From the NCBI GenBank assembly GCA_016195405.1, contig JACPZP010000115.1, positions 1 through 41,274 of the forward strand: a stretch of DNA of 41,274 nt, in the 5' to 3' direction. Shown piece by piece: positions 1 to 9,915 of the stretch (position 1 is its first letter; each line of letters opens with the position of its first letter). Below the pieces are notes generated by a model that had not been told where the DNA came from, searched no databases, and saw only the letters and a program-made list of their open reading frames with translations. Position numbers and translations under genes: made by a program. This DNA comes from Planctomycetota bacterium. Lineage in GTDB: Bacteria; Planctomycetota; Planctomycetia; Gemmatales; Gemmataceae.

Positions 1-1509
1 GCGCTGGAGTTATTGGCGCGCCGGGCTGGAATTTCACTCGATTCGATTAAGAAATCGCCGCACGGCCCAAGCCGCGCCCTTATGCTAGACGTGATGCGGT
101 GGGCCGCCGAGCAGTTTCAGGCGTGCCTGCTCGATTCGCCCCTGGCGGACTCGGCCCGGAACTACCTGGGACAGCGCAAGCTGACCGGCGAGAGCGTGCG
201 CCGATTCGGGCTTGGCTTCGCCCCCGAGTCGTGGGATTGGCTAGTGAACGGCGCCCTTGCGGCCAAGATGCAGCTTGAGACCTTGGAGCAGGTCGGCCTC
301 ATCGCCAAACGGAACGACGGCGCGAGTTATTACGACCGCTTTCGCGGTCGCGTGATTTTCCCGATCCGTGACGTGCGCGGGCAGACGGTCGGATTCGGCG
401 GCCGCATTCTCCCGTCGGCTGCGGACGGCGACGGGCCCAAGTATTACAACTCCGCGGAAACGCCGCTCTTCTCCAAGAGCGAGCAACTGTACGGCATCGA
501 CCAGGCCCGCCAGGCGGCGACCAAGGCCGGATACCTTGCGGTCGTCGAAGGCTATACCGACGTGATGATGGCCCATCAGCACGGCATTGGGAACGTGGTC
601 GCCACCATGGGGACCGCGCTCAACGCCCGCCATATCAAGAAGCTGCGCGGGTTGGTCGAGCGCGTCGTTCTGGTTTTCGACGCCGATGCCGGCGGCGAAG
701 GCGGCGTCGACCGCGCTTTGGAAGTGTTCGTCAGCCACGATATGGATTTGCGCGTGGCCACGCTCCCGGAAGGACTCGATCCCTGCGATCTCCTCGCGGA
801 GAAGGGGCCGGCGCCGTTTCAAGCGGCGCTCGACGGCGCCACGGATGTCTTCGAGTTCAAGTTAAACGGCGCCTGGAAGGACGCCCAGACCGGAATTGAG
901 GGGCAGCGCCGCGCGGTCGAGGGAATGTTGAACGTTCTCGCCGCCGCTCCGGAAGAACGCACGGTGAAAATGGAATTGATGGTCAACCGCATCGCCCATC
1001 GCCTGAATCTCAAGGAGGAGACCGTATGGACACGACTAAAGGAATTGCGCGGCCGGCGCGCCGACCGCGAGGCGCCGCGCTCGACGCAAAGCGAACCGGC
1101 GCCCGAACGCAAAGCGCCGGCGGCCAAGCATGAGGTCGAGTTGCTTGAAGTGCTGCTCGCGGAAGGCGCCATGGTGGCGATCGCCATTGATCAGGTGGCG
1201 ACCGACGAGATGGAGCATCCCGGCCTTAAGCAGCTTCTCGAAGGATTGTACCGCCTTCACGCGGAGGGGGTGCAACCTGGCCTGGACCATTTGCGAGGCC
1301 GCCTTGATAATGAAAAGCTACTGGACAAGGCCCGGGAGTTTCAGGAACGCGGGCTCTTGCACAAGGATCGGTCGGGATATTTGCAATCGGTTTTGGCGCG
1401 GTTCGAAGAACGCCGCAGCCAGCGCCGCACGCAGGACCTCAAAAGCCAGGTCCAGGTCGCCGGCGACCATGACAGCGCTGTGGAATTGCTAAGGCAATTA
1501 CCGAGCTAA
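1..1509 (+). CDS. dnaG: DNA primase DnaG, 5'-truncated by the window edge
   Basis: Synthesises RNA primers at the replication fork. The frame is open from base 1 (A-L-E-L-L-A-R-R-A-G-I), which matches the segment just after the N-terminal zinc-binding domain, so the start and zinc finger lie outside the window; the TTG at 13 is not the true start. Visible parts are the RNA polymerase core (NYLGQRKLT, GLGFAP, GRVIFPI, VGFGGRIL), the TOPRIM motifs VEGYTD (about base 547) and VFDADAGG (about base 676) carrying the catalytic acidic residues, and a helicase-binding-like C-terminal region after a variable linker near 1070-1125. It lies 120 bases upstream of rpoD, the classical dnaG-rpoD pairing. 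The assignment is certain; only the N-terminus is missing. Confidence 0.97.
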   Translation, partial: ALELLARRAGISLDSIKKSPHGPSRALMLDVMRWAAEQFQACLLDSPLADSARNYLGQRKLTGESVRRFGLGFAPESWDWLVNGALAAKMQLETLEQVGLIAKRNDGASYYDRFRGRVIFPIRDVRGQTVGFGGRILPSAADGDGPKYYNSAETPLFSKSEQLYGIDQARQAATKAGYLAVVEGYTDVMMAHQHGIGNVVATMGTALNARHIKKLRGLVERVVLVFDADAGGEGGVDRALEVFVSHDMDLRVATLPEGLDPCDLLAEKGPAPFQAALDGATDVFEFKLNGAWKDAQTGIEGQRRAVEGMLNVLAAAPEERTVKMELMVNRIAHRLNLKEETVWTRLKELRGRRADREAPRSTQSEPAPERKAPAAKHEVELLEVLLAEGAMVAIAIDQVATDEMEHPGLKQLLEGLYRLHAEGVQPGLDHLRGRLDNEKLLDKAREFQERGLLHKDRSGYLQSVLARFEERRSQRRTQDLKSQVQVAGDHDSAVELLRQLPS

Positions 1510-1510
1510 T

Positions 1511-1600
1511 TCCGTAGGGCAGGCTGCCTTGCCTGCCACGGGCTCCGCGGACGGGATGTCCGCCGGCCCAATGGATAGGCAAGCTGCCTGTCCCACGATC
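1511..1600. repeat. Palindromic intergenic repeat, GTAGGGCAGGCTGCC type
   Basis: The dnaG-rpoD gap contains GTAGGGCAGGCTGCC followed by a complementary GCCTGCC, so it can form a GGCAGGC/GCCTGCC hairpin. Near 1575-1597 there is a second, degenerate inverted copy (AGGCAAGCTGCCTGTCCCA). The same motif occurs inverted inside the 3' end of ctaA near 33910-33945, so this is a dispersed element and not a local accident. No coding potential is seen. Function is unknown. Confidence 0.6.
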
Positions 1601-1629
1601 AGCGATACTCGATTCTTGCGGAGGGGGCA

Positions 1630-3357
<1,728 letters not shown>

Positions 3358-3365
3358 GGCACACG

Positions 3366-3396
3366 CCGCCGGTCAAACGACCGGCGGTTTTTTTTT
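3366..3396 (+). terminator. Rho-independent terminator of rpoD
   Basis: A perfect 9-bp stem CCGCCGGTC / GACCGGCGG closes a 4-base AAAC loop and is followed at once by nine T residues. It starts 8 bases after the rpoD stop codon. Confidence 0.95.
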
Positions 3397-3413
3397 GTAA
3401 AATAGCGCAAGGA

Positions 3414-3468
3414 CCGCTTGCGGGTTAGCGTGACCGATGGCAGTCAGGTCGTGCTAATCCGCAAGCGG
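3414..3468. repeat. Inverted repeat of the GGTTAGCGYGACCG family, copy 1
   Basis: Arms 3414-3429 (CCGCTTGCGGGTTAGC) and 3453-3468 are complementary with one mismatch. A second copy lies at 6601-6655 and a remnant at 23191-23207; all share the block GGTTAGCG-Y-GACCG. Each copy sits just upstream of a gene start. The reading frame of the downstream zinc-ribbon gene is open through this repeat, which could mislead start calling. Confidence 0.7.
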
Positions 3469-3483
3469 GGATTGGAGATGGTC

Positions 3484-4185
3484 ATGGCCGCGGCAGTCGA
3501 CATATTACGCGAAATTCATCGTCTCAAGAAGAACATCAAAGACCTCGACAACCGCATGGAGCAGGGGCCGCGCGCCCAGAAAGCACATCAAAACAAAGTG
3601 GCGCTGGCCGAGGAAAACCACAAGAAAATGCAGGACGCGATCAAGCATCTCAAGGTGCACATTCACGAGAAGGAGACCTCGGTCAAAGCGGTGCAGCAAA
3701 ACATCGTGAAGCTGGAAAAGACCGAGATCTCCAACAAGAAGGAATACGACGCGCTGCGGGCCGAGATTGCGGCGGCCAACAAACAGATTCGGTCGCTGGA
3801 GGATGAAATCTTGGAGCTGATGGCGGACGTCGAGGACAAGAGCAAGCAAGTTATTGAGTTGGATAAGACGGTGCAAAAGGTGAAGAACGACGCCGCCTTG
3901 TTTGCCAAGGACCACGAAGGCAAGCTGGCTCGTTTCACCGCGGAGCGCGCCGCCGCCCTTGCCCAGCTCGCTGAGGTCGAGCACTCCTTGCCGGAGGATA
4001 TTCTGGTGAGTTACCAGCGGTTGGCGGCCGCCAAGGGCGAGGATGCGCTGGCGCAGGTGGAAGGCCGCAACTGCATCGCTTGCTACACCGAGATAACCGC
4101 GCAAATGCAAAACGATCTGCTCCGCGGCGCTTTCGTTCATTGCAAGAACTGCGGGCGAATCCTATACGTCGTCCAAGCCTCCTGA
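3484..4185 (+). CDS. Coiled-coil protein with C-terminal C4 zinc ribbon (DUF164/CdsZ-like)
   Basis: A 233-residue protein. About residues 5-165 form a long heptad-rich, highly charged antiparallel coiled coil. The C-terminus has a four-cysteine zinc ribbon, C197-x2-C200 and C220-x2-C223, in the contexts CIACYTE and CKNCGRILY. This is the layout of the widespread DUF164 zinc-ribbon family, often found near dnaG/rpoD; its function is poorly defined, with proposed roles in nucleic-acid or secretion-related processes. The start is set at ATG 3484, 6 bases after GGAG; an ATG at 3478 is too close to that site. An upstream frame extension to 3418 runs through a repeat and is rejected. Confidence 0.88.
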   Translation: MAAAVDILREIHRLKKNIKDLDNRMEQGPRAQKAHQNKVALAEENHKKMQDAIKHLKVHIHEKETSVKAVQQNIVKLEKTEISNKKEYDALRAEIAAANKQIRSLEDEILELMADVEDKSKQVIELDKTVQKVKNDAALFAKDHEGKLARFTAERAAALAQLAEVEHSLPEDILVSYQRLAAAKGEDALAQVEGRNCIACYTEITAQMQNDLLRGAFVHCKNCGRILYVVQAS

Positions 4186-4220
4186 CCTGCCCGCGCGGCG
4201 GAAAGCCGGCTTTTCCAATT

Positions 4221-5072
4221 ATGCGCCTCGCGATTCTCTCCTGCGGCAGCGGCTGGCACGCCCGCGACTTGCGACGCGCGGCTCAGGCGCTCGGACAAGC
4301 CTCTACGATCGTCGATTTCCGCCGGATTCAAGCTTCGCTGCCGCCAGGCGCCAGCTCGCTGGATGATTTCGACGCGGTTATTGTTCGCACCATGCCGCCT
4401 GGATCGCTGGAACAGGTCATCTTCCGCATGGACGCGCTGCACCGTTGTCAGGCTACAGGACGGCGCGTTGTGAACCCGCCGCTGGCCTTGGAAACCTGCA
4501 TCGACAAGTATTTGGCTTGTGCGCGTCTGGACGCCGCCGGATTGCCCGTGCCGCGCACCACCGTCTGCCAAAATGCCGACTCGGCCATGGAGGCGCACCT
4601 GGCTCTCGGAGGCGATGTCGTCGTCAAGCCGCTCTTTGGCTCGGAAGGGCGCGGAATGATCCGCGTCAGCGACGAGGAGACAGCCTGGCGAGCGTTTCGC
4701 AATTTGGAGCGTCTACAAGCTGTATTGTACCTGCAGGAATTCATCGCCCATCCTGGATGGGACCTGCGAGCGTTTGTAATCGGCGGCCGAGTGCTGGCGG
4801 CCATGCGGCGTCATTCCAAGAATGACTGGCGCACCAATATCGCTCAAGGGGGCCGCGCCGAGACGGTCTCGCTGACGGCCGAGGAGGATTGTCTGGCGCT
4901 TAAGGCAGCAACTGCAGTGGGGGCGGCGGTTGCGGGCGTCGACTTATTGCCGCGGCCCGACGGAGGCTATGTCGTGCTCGAGGTGAATGCCGTGCCGGGT
5001 TGGCGGGCGCTGGCGCCGACAACGGGCGTCGATGTGGCCACGGCCATCATCCAACACGTAACCCACTCGTAA
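4221..5072 (+). CDS. ATP-grasp ligase of the RimK/MptN type, probable H4MPT glutamate ligase
   Basis: A 283-residue ATP-grasp enzyme. Visible elements are the N-terminal pre-ATP-grasp domain (MRLAILSCGSGWH), the lysine and glycine-rich ATP loop VVKPLFGSEGRGM, the LYLQEFI segment, and the Mg-binding end VVLEVNAVPGW. RimK-family enzymes attach glutamate to a carboxylate. In bacteria with tetrahydromethanopterin-linked C1 metabolism, a homologue (orf9-type, MptN-like) belongs to the cofactor pathway. The next two genes, CitG-like and PTPS-like, are typical companions, which is the main reason for this call over RimK proper. No good ribosome site is visible before ATG 4221; a small palindrome, GGAAAGCCGGCTTTTCC, lies just upstream. 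ATP-grasp fold is near certain; the substrate is inferred. Confidence 0.82.
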   Translation: MRLAILSCGSGWHARDLRRAAQALGQASTIVDFRRIQASLPPGASSLDDFDAVIVRTMPPGSLEQVIFRMDALHRCQATGRRVVNPPLALETCIDKYLACARLDAAGLPVPRTTVCQNADSAMEAHLALGGDVVVKPLFGSEGRGMIRVSDEETAWRAFRNLERLQAVLYLQEFIAHPGWDLRAFVIGGRVLAAMRRHSKNDWRTNIAQGGRAETVSLTAEEDCLALKAATAVGAAVAGVDLLPRPDGGYVVLEVNAVPGWRALAPTTGVDVATAIIQHVTHS

Positions 5073-5078
5073 CTCTCC

Positions 5079-5152
5079 AAGCCCCAGGATGAGCGCAGCG
5101 AATCCTGGGGGTACAATAACCCCAAGGATTCGCTGCGCTCATCCTGGGGCTT
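5079..5152. repeat. Two-armed palindrome, loop family B (GAGCGCAGCGA)
   Basis: Left arm 5079-5110 and right arm 5119-5152 are near-perfect inverted copies. Each arm can also fold on itself: stem CCCCAGGAT / ATCCTGGGG around the loop GAGCGCAGCGA (TCGCTGCGCTC in the other orientation). The same loop with a different stem appears at 37371-37404 and 37677-37710. It fills the gap between the ATP-grasp and CitG-like genes and may also act as a transcription or RNA-stability barrier. Confidence 0.85.
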
Positions 5153-5163
5153 GAGATGCTCGT

Positions 5164-6036
5164 GTGAGTGCTTCTCTGCACACCCCTGGTGAATTGGCGC
5201 TGCTCGCTTGTCTTTGGGAGTCAACAGCGCGCAAAGCGGGCAACGTCCATCCTGGCCGCGACTTTACCGACTTGCGCTATGCCGATTTCATCCTCAGCGC
5301 CGCCGCCATTGCTCCCGTACTTGATAAAGCCATGGGGCAAAGCGTCGGTCAGACCATCCTCCAATCGATCCAGGCGACACGGCGTGTCGTTTTCACGAAT
5401 ACGAACCTCGGCATCGTGCTGTTGCTCGCGCCAATGGCGGCTGTTTCCCGTGATTGTGAATTGCGCTCGGGGCTCCAGACCGTTCTCCAAGAATTGACCA
5501 TTGAAGATGCACGCGCGGCGTACGCCGCAATTCGCCTGGCTGCTCCGAGCGGATTGGGTGACGTCGCCGCTCAAGACGTGCATCGAGAGCCGACCCTGCC
5601 GTTTCGGCAAATAATGACCTTAGCGCAGGAGCGCGACCTCATCGCGCGGCAGTACGCCAACGGTTTTCAACAGATAATAGAAGGAGGTGTGCCAAATCTG
5701 CGAAGTGGGCTGGATCGATTCGGCAATCTGGAGGACGCGATTGTTTTCGCCCATCTTCGTTTTATCGCCCAACATCCGGACAGCCTGATTGTGCGCAAGT
5801 GCGGAGTGATGGAAGCGGAGGAGGCAAGCCGGCGGGCAGGGGCTGTGCTTGTCAGCGGCTGGCCGGAAAGCGCCGCAGGCCAACGCTTATTCGAGAGTTT
5901 AGACTCTTGGCTTAGGGAGGCGGGCCATCGCCGCAACCCAGGCACGAGCGCCGACCTGGTGGCCGCGTCCTTGTACGCGGCCCTGCGCGAAAATATCATG
6001 AAGTTGCCGCTCCAGGTTTCCTGGTCGCGCCGTTAA
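5164..6036 (+). CDS. Triphosphoribosyl-dephospho-CoA synthase (CitG)-like protein, probable C1-carrier pathway
   Basis: A 290-residue, mostly helical protein of the CitG/MdcB family. Signature segments are ARKAGNVHPGRDFTDLRYADF near residues 22-42, TNLGIVLLLAPM near 80-91 and PSGLGDVAAQDV near 119-130. Classical CitG makes the prosthetic-group precursor of citrate lyase, but no citrate lyase genes are here. CitG-like proteins (orf5-type) are fixed members of bacterial H4MPT/methanofuran gene sets, and the ATP-grasp and PTPS-like neighbours support that role. The GTG start at 5164 follows directly on a palindromic repeat with only a weak ribosome site. Family assignment is good; exact reaction unknown. 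Confidence 0.8.
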   Translation: MSASLHTPGELALLACLWESTARKAGNVHPGRDFTDLRYADFILSAAAIAPVLDKAMGQSVGQTILQSIQATRRVVFTNTNLGIVLLLAPMAAVSRDCELRSGLQTVLQELTIEDARAAYAAIRLAAPSGLGDVAAQDVHREPTLPFRQIMTLAQERDLIARQYANGFQQIIEGGVPNLRSGLDRFGNLEDAIVFAHLRFIAQHPDSLIVRKCGVMEAEEASRRAGAVLVSGWPESAAGQRLFESLDSWLREAGHRRNPGTSADLVAASLYAALRENIMKLPLQVSWSRR

Positions 6037-6037
6037 G

Positions 6038-6088
6038 TAGGACGGTTTTGCAAACCGTCCTAAAAGCTGGACGGATGGCAAATCCGTC
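6038..6088. repeat. Pair of short hairpins, GCAAA-loop type
   Basis: Two adjacent hairpins: 6038-6062 (TAGGACGGTTT / AAACCGTCCTA) and 6070-6088 (GACGGAT / ATCCGTC). Stems differ in length and sequence but both have GCAAA or similar in the loop. They overlap possible upstream starts of the next gene and argue for its start at 6105. Confidence 0.65.
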
Positions 6089-6104
6089 TTACGGGTATGC
6101 TCAA

Positions 6105-6596
6105 ATGGCCGAGCGTTTCAAAGTCCGGGTCACCAAAGATCATCTGGTCTTTTGCAGCGGGCATTTCATCAGTTATGAAGGCGACCGCTGCGAACGGCTG
6201 CACGGCCATAACTATCGCGCCACCGTGGAGATCGAGGGCGACCTCGACGTGAACCGCTACGTCTTCGACTTCATCGCTCTTAAGAACCTCACCAAGAGCA
6301 TCACCGACGAACTCGACCATTACATGATGTTGCCGACCCGAAACCCGCACATCCAGCTCGAAACGGTGGGCCAAAGCGTGCAAGTTCGTTACCGGGAGCG
6401 CGCCTGGACGTTTCCGCGCGGCGACTGCGTGCTCCTGCCCATCGAGAACACCACGGCCGAACTCCTGGCCCGTTACATTGCCGAGCGCCTGCTGGCCGAT
6501 CTGAAATCGCAGCATCACTACACTCCCCAGGTGCTTCGCGTCGAAGTCGAGGAGAACATCGGCCAGTCGGCGACGTGCGAGCTGCGGCCGACTTAG
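6105..6596 (+). CDS. 6-pyruvoyl-tetrahydropterin synthase/QueD-family enzyme
   Basis: A 163-residue T-fold enzyme of the PTPS/QueD/PTPS-III family. The zinc ligands appear as H20 (CSGHF) and H33/H35 (LHGHNY), and the catalytic cysteine as C29 (DRCERLHGH). These enzymes convert dihydroneopterin triphosphate or a relative. Downstream of MptN-like and CitG-like genes it most likely serves pterin formation for tetrahydromethanopterin, although queuosine or folate roles cannot be excluded. The residue span between about 75 and 105 (LPTRNPHIQLETVGQSVQ) is longer than in compact QueD. ATG 6105 is preferred because earlier in-frame starts lie inside hairpin repeats. Confidence 0.85.
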   Translation: MAERFKVRVTKDHLVFCSGHFISYEGDRCERLHGHNYRATVEIEGDLDVNRYVFDFIALKNLTKSITDELDHYMMLPTRNPHIQLETVGQSVQVRYRERAWTFPRGDCVLLPIENTTAELLARYIAERLLADLKSQHHYTPQVLRVEVEENIGQSATCELRPT

Positions 6597-6600
6597 ACCC

Positions 6601-6655
6601 TCGCTTGCGGGTTAGCGCGACCGACAGTTAGAAGGCGATGCGAAGCCGCAAGCGA
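6601..6655. repeat. Inverted repeat of the GGTTAGCGYGACCG family, copy 2
   Basis: TCGCTTGCGG at 6601-6610 pairs with CCGCAAGCGA at 6646-6655. It shares the block GCTTGCGGGTTAGCG-Y-GACCGA with copy 1 at 3414-3468, including the first arm, while the spacer differs. It again sits directly before a gene. Confidence 0.7.
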
Positions 6656-6672
6656 CGACTTGGAGGAAACCG

Positions 6673-8556
6673 TTGGGTCTCGCGCGTCTGCGGCTGGCGT
6701 CCCTGTGGATTTCGCAGACCGCACGGGTCATGGCGGACAACTGCCTGCGCCTTTTTGTCGCTCTGGAACTGGTTCGGCTCGGCCAGGCGAAAGAGGGCGG
6801 CGGCTGGTATCTTGTCACGCTCCTCCTTATGCTTCCCGCCGTCGTGCTCGCTCCCTTCAACGGCGCCCTGTGCAATAGTCTTCCAAAACGCCTGGTGCTG
6901 ACGGGCGCCGCCGCATACGGGCTTGCTGTGGTCGCCGGTTTCGACTTCCTGAATGGTCCTTGGCTGATCGGTTGGGCGTTGGTCGCGTCCGGATCAGCGG
7001 TCTATGGTCCCGTGCGCTCCGCGCTCTTGCCCGCGGCGGCGAGCGACACCCGCTGGCCCCTCAATCGCATTAACGCACTTGTCGAGATGGGCGTCGCCCT
7101 GGGAGTGGTAATCGGCCTAGCGCTTGCCGCCGGTGAATTGCCTAAGCGCGACGACACGCTTCAGCTTCATGCGCTCGTATCGCTGCCACCGCCGACCCTG
7201 GCGATCTTTCTCAACTTGATCGCGCTCGCCACCGCCTTGCCGGTTTGGTTTCGCAGCGACGTGCGCCGATCGGAACCAGCCCGTCAGGCGATTGCCGGCT
7301 TTTTTCGCGACCTGGCCCGAATCTGGAGAGTGAAGGAAGCTCGCGGCTGTCTGATCGGGCTTGGCCTCCTGCGCGGCCTAATCACGGCCATGATGGGCGC
7401 GCTGCTAGCCGACACGTTGATCGGGAACGGCCCGCCAATCGACCAGTGGATTTTGATCGCCATTTGGATATTCGGCGGCGTCGCCCTGGGCTCGCTCTTG
7501 GCCGGAATGCAGCGCCATCCGCGCCGCGCCCTCGGATTGGCGCCATGGGGCGCCACGGGACTCACCGTCGGCCTCGTAATCGCCGCCCAAGGCGCTATTC
7601 CCGGACCGGTGCTTTGCATTGTCCTGGGCGCCATGGTCGGACTGATCAACGTGCCTTTGGCCACCGTCTATCAGGTGAATTTGCCGGCCGATGCGCGCGG
7701 CAACGGCATGGCGATTCGCAATTTCACCGATTACACGTTCGTCGCAATCTTGACCGGAACGCTATACGTCTTCTCTCAATGGGCCGGTTATGCACCGGCC
7801 CTGCAACTCTGGCTGATCGCCGCGCTGGCCGGCATCGCAACGCTTGTTTGCTGGCGCTGGCTCCTGCGTGAAGTCTTCGAACTGCTGCTGGAGTTGATGC
7901 TTGTACCGCTCTATCGCATCAAAGGCCGTGGGCCCGGTCTGGACGAATTCCCCATGCAGGGCTCGGCGCTGGTCATCGCCAACCACGGCTCCTGGATTGA
8001 TCCAATGTGGCTTGCAAAGATCTTGCCGCGCAAGTTGATCCCCATGATGACCAGCGATTTTTACGATTTGCCCGGCATCCGCTGGTGCATGGTACACCTG
8101 GCGGAAGCCATCCGCGTGCCAGCAGTGACGTTTCGCCGCGACGTGCCCGAAATCGCCCAAGCCGTCGCCGCCCTCGATCGCGGCGAAGTCGTCATCGTAT
8201 TCCCCGAGGGCGCCATGCGGAAACGCGACGATCAGCCGCTCCGACAATTCGGCCAGGGCGTTTGGCACATCTTGCGCGCGCGACCGGCAACGCCGGTGTT
8301 CACCTGCTGGATTGAAGGGGGTTGGGGCAGTTATTTCTCCTACTGGAACGGAGCGCCCACCAAGAACAAGAAACTCGACTTCCGGCGGCGCGTCGACGTC
8401 GCCATCGCCGGCCCCGAAGTGATCGACCCGGCTGTACTCGAGGATCAGCGAGCGACGCGACTTCACTTGATGCGGAAATGTGTGACGGCGCGTCGCATTC
8501 TCGGGCTGGATGTTCCTGAACTGGAAAAAGGTACAGCGGCGGAATCCGCAGACTAG
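6673..8556 (+). CDS. LplT-like MFS transporter fused to a PlsC-type acyltransferase
   Basis: A 627-residue inner-membrane fusion. About residues 1-405 form a polytopic MFS domain with some 12 hydrophobic segments, resembling the lysophospholipid flippase LplT. About residues 425-605 form a glycerolipid acyltransferase, with the HxxxxD motif (NHGSWID, His438) and the FPEG motif (residues 510-513). In E. coli, LplT and Aas import and re-acylate lysophospholipids; here flipping and acylation are joined, without the acyl-ACP synthetase domain. The start is TTG 6673, 6 bases after a strong GGAGG. The next gene is an MCE lipid-transport protein, so a role in envelope lipid repair is likely. Domains are clear; substrate is inferred. 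Confidence 0.88.
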   Translation: MGLARLRLASLWISQTARVMADNCLRLFVALELVRLGQAKEGGGWYLVTLLLMLPAVVLAPFNGALCNSLPKRLVLTGAAAYGLAVVAGFDFLNGPWLIGWALVASGSAVYGPVRSALLPAAASDTRWPLNRINALVEMGVALGVVIGLALAAGELPKRDDTLQLHALVSLPPPTLAIFLNLIALATALPVWFRSDVRRSEPARQAIAGFFRDLARIWRVKEARGCLIGLGLLRGLITAMMGALLADTLIGNGPPIDQWILIAIWIFGGVALGSLLAGMQRHPRRALGLAPWGATGLTVGLVIAAQGAIPGPVLCIVLGAMVGLINVPLATVYQVNLPADARGNGMAIRNFTDYTFVAILTGTLYVFSQWAGYAPALQLWLIAALAGIATLVCWRWLLREVFELLLELMLVPLYRIKGRGPGLDEFPMQGSALVIANHGSWIDPMWLAKILPRKLIPMMTSDFYDLPGIRWCMVHLAEAIRVPAVTFRRDVPEIAQAVAALDRGEVVIVFPEGAMRKRDDQPLRQFGQGVWHILRARPATPVFTCWIEGGWGSYFSYWNGAPTKNKKLDFRRRVDVAIAGPEVIDPAVLEDQRATRLHLMRKCVTARRILGLDVPELEKGTAAESAD

Positions 8557-8637
8557 CGCCAGGTTTTGGACCGTATAATACCGAATAAGTAAGAGACGCC
8601 AGCGCAGAGTGCGCCCGTCCGAGATTTGGAGGCTAAC

Positions 8638-9909
8638 TTGTCACGACACCTGAGCCGTTTTCAAGCCTTCGCGCTCGGTTTACTCGTGGTTGCCGGCTTG
8701 GCTCTGGGAGCATGGGGGCTGTTTGCGTCGGGGCGCAATGGGCTCGATCGTTCCGCTTTTGCCGTCGAGGCCGGTTTTGATGACATTGGCGGCGTCGACG
8801 TCGGGGCACGTGTCCGCATCCAGGGCATGGATGCCGGCGAAGTCGAAGCCGTCACGCCGCCATCCGCTCCCGGCCAAAAAGTACGGCTACGGTTGCGCGT
8901 TGCCGGCCGTCTGCGCCATCTCGTCACCAGCGGCGCGCATGTGGAGATCGCCAGTGAGAGTCTGCTGTCGGGCAAGATCGTGCGCATCGTTCCCGGCAGC
9001 GGCGAACCCGTGGAAGACGGCGCCGAGCTTGCCGGAATTCAGGCGACGGAGCTGGCAGAATCGGTCCACGAAGCAACCATAAAGCTCAACAAGGTGCTCG
9101 GCGAAATCGACGGCACCCTGCATGAGTTTCGCACGGGCCAGGGAACCACGGGCGCGATCACGCGCGATCTGTCCCAGGCCACGGTCAAACTCAATGGCGT
9201 GCTCGCCAAGATCGACTCGACCCTCGATGGCGTGGAAAAAGGCGAAGGCACTCTGGGCCAGCTTGTCAAAAACGACAACCTGTATCGCGAGCTGACGGAC
9301 ACGATCAGCCAGGTCAGGACGGCGCTCGCCGAAGTTCGCTCCGGCGAAGGCACGCTCGGCAAGCTGGTTAAGAGCAACGAGGTATACGCCGAAACGCTGC
9401 ATTCGCTGCAGGACGTTCGCAAGATGGTGGCCTCCGTGAAGCAAAATGCCGACGCCATCAAGGCGCTGCCCGTCGTGCGCAGCTATGTCGTCGACGCCCA
9501 CAAGGAACTCATCCGGCCCGACTGCACGCGCTATCGCAAATGGTTCCCCGAGGCCAAGTTGTTCGAGCCGGGCCGGGCCGTGCTGACCGCCGACGGCAAA
9601 AAGGCCCTGGACGAGATCGCCAGCTGGCTGAACGAGCAGAAGGATTCCTCGCAGGAGGTGGTCGTTGCCGGGTTTGCCGACGAGAAACTGAACGCCGAGT
9701 TCGCGCTGACTCTCACTCAAAAGCAAGCCGAAGCCGTGCTCGACTATTTGAAGAGCGGCCATCGGATTCACCGCACCGGCTTCTGGTTCTGGTCGAACCG
9801 CGCCGCCAAGGCCATCGGCGTCGGCAACAGTCCGCCGCCGGTGCCGGAGACTCAGACCTTGCCGCCGGCGCGCATCGAAGTGCTTGTGTTTGTCAAAAGC
9901 AATGAGTGA
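8638..9909 (+). CDS. MlaD-type MCE lipid-transport protein with OmpA-like C-terminus
   Basis: A 423-residue protein with a single N-terminal membrane anchor (ALGLLVVAGLALGAWGLF). It continues with one MCE domain (about residues 35-125; VEAGFDDIGGVDVGARVRI and SESLLSGKIVRIVPG), a helical region with repeated GEGTLGQLVKND / GEGTLGKLVKSNEVY modules (about 195-260), and a C-terminal OmpA-like domain (FEPGRAVLTADGKKALDEIA, about 305-420). MCE proteins carry lipids across the periplasm and OmpA-like domains bind peptidoglycan, so the protein could span the envelope. The start is TTG 8638, 5 bases after GGAGG. No MlaE permease or MlaF ATPase gene is nearby. It follows the LplT-PlsC fusion, suggesting joint lipid homeostasis. 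Confidence 0.87.
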   Translation: MSRHLSRFQAFALGLLVVAGLALGAWGLFASGRNGLDRSAFAVEAGFDDIGGVDVGARVRIQGMDAGEVEAVTPPSAPGQKVRLRLRVAGRLRHLVTSGAHVEIASESLLSGKIVRIVPGSGEPVEDGAELAGIQATELAESVHEATIKLNKVLGEIDGTLHEFRTGQGTTGAITRDLSQATVKLNGVLAKIDSTLDGVEKGEGTLGQLVKNDNLYRELTDTISQVRTALAEVRSGEGTLGKLVKSNEVYAETLHSLQDVRKMVASVKQNADAIKALPVVRSYVVDAHKELIRPDCTRYRKWFPEAKLFEPGRAVLTADGKKALDEIASWLNEQKDSSQEVVVAGFADEKLNAEFALTLTQKQAEAVLDYLKSGHRIHRTGFWFWSNRAAKAIGVGNSPPPVPETQTLPPARIEVLVFVKSNE

Positions 9910-9915
9910 TGAGCG

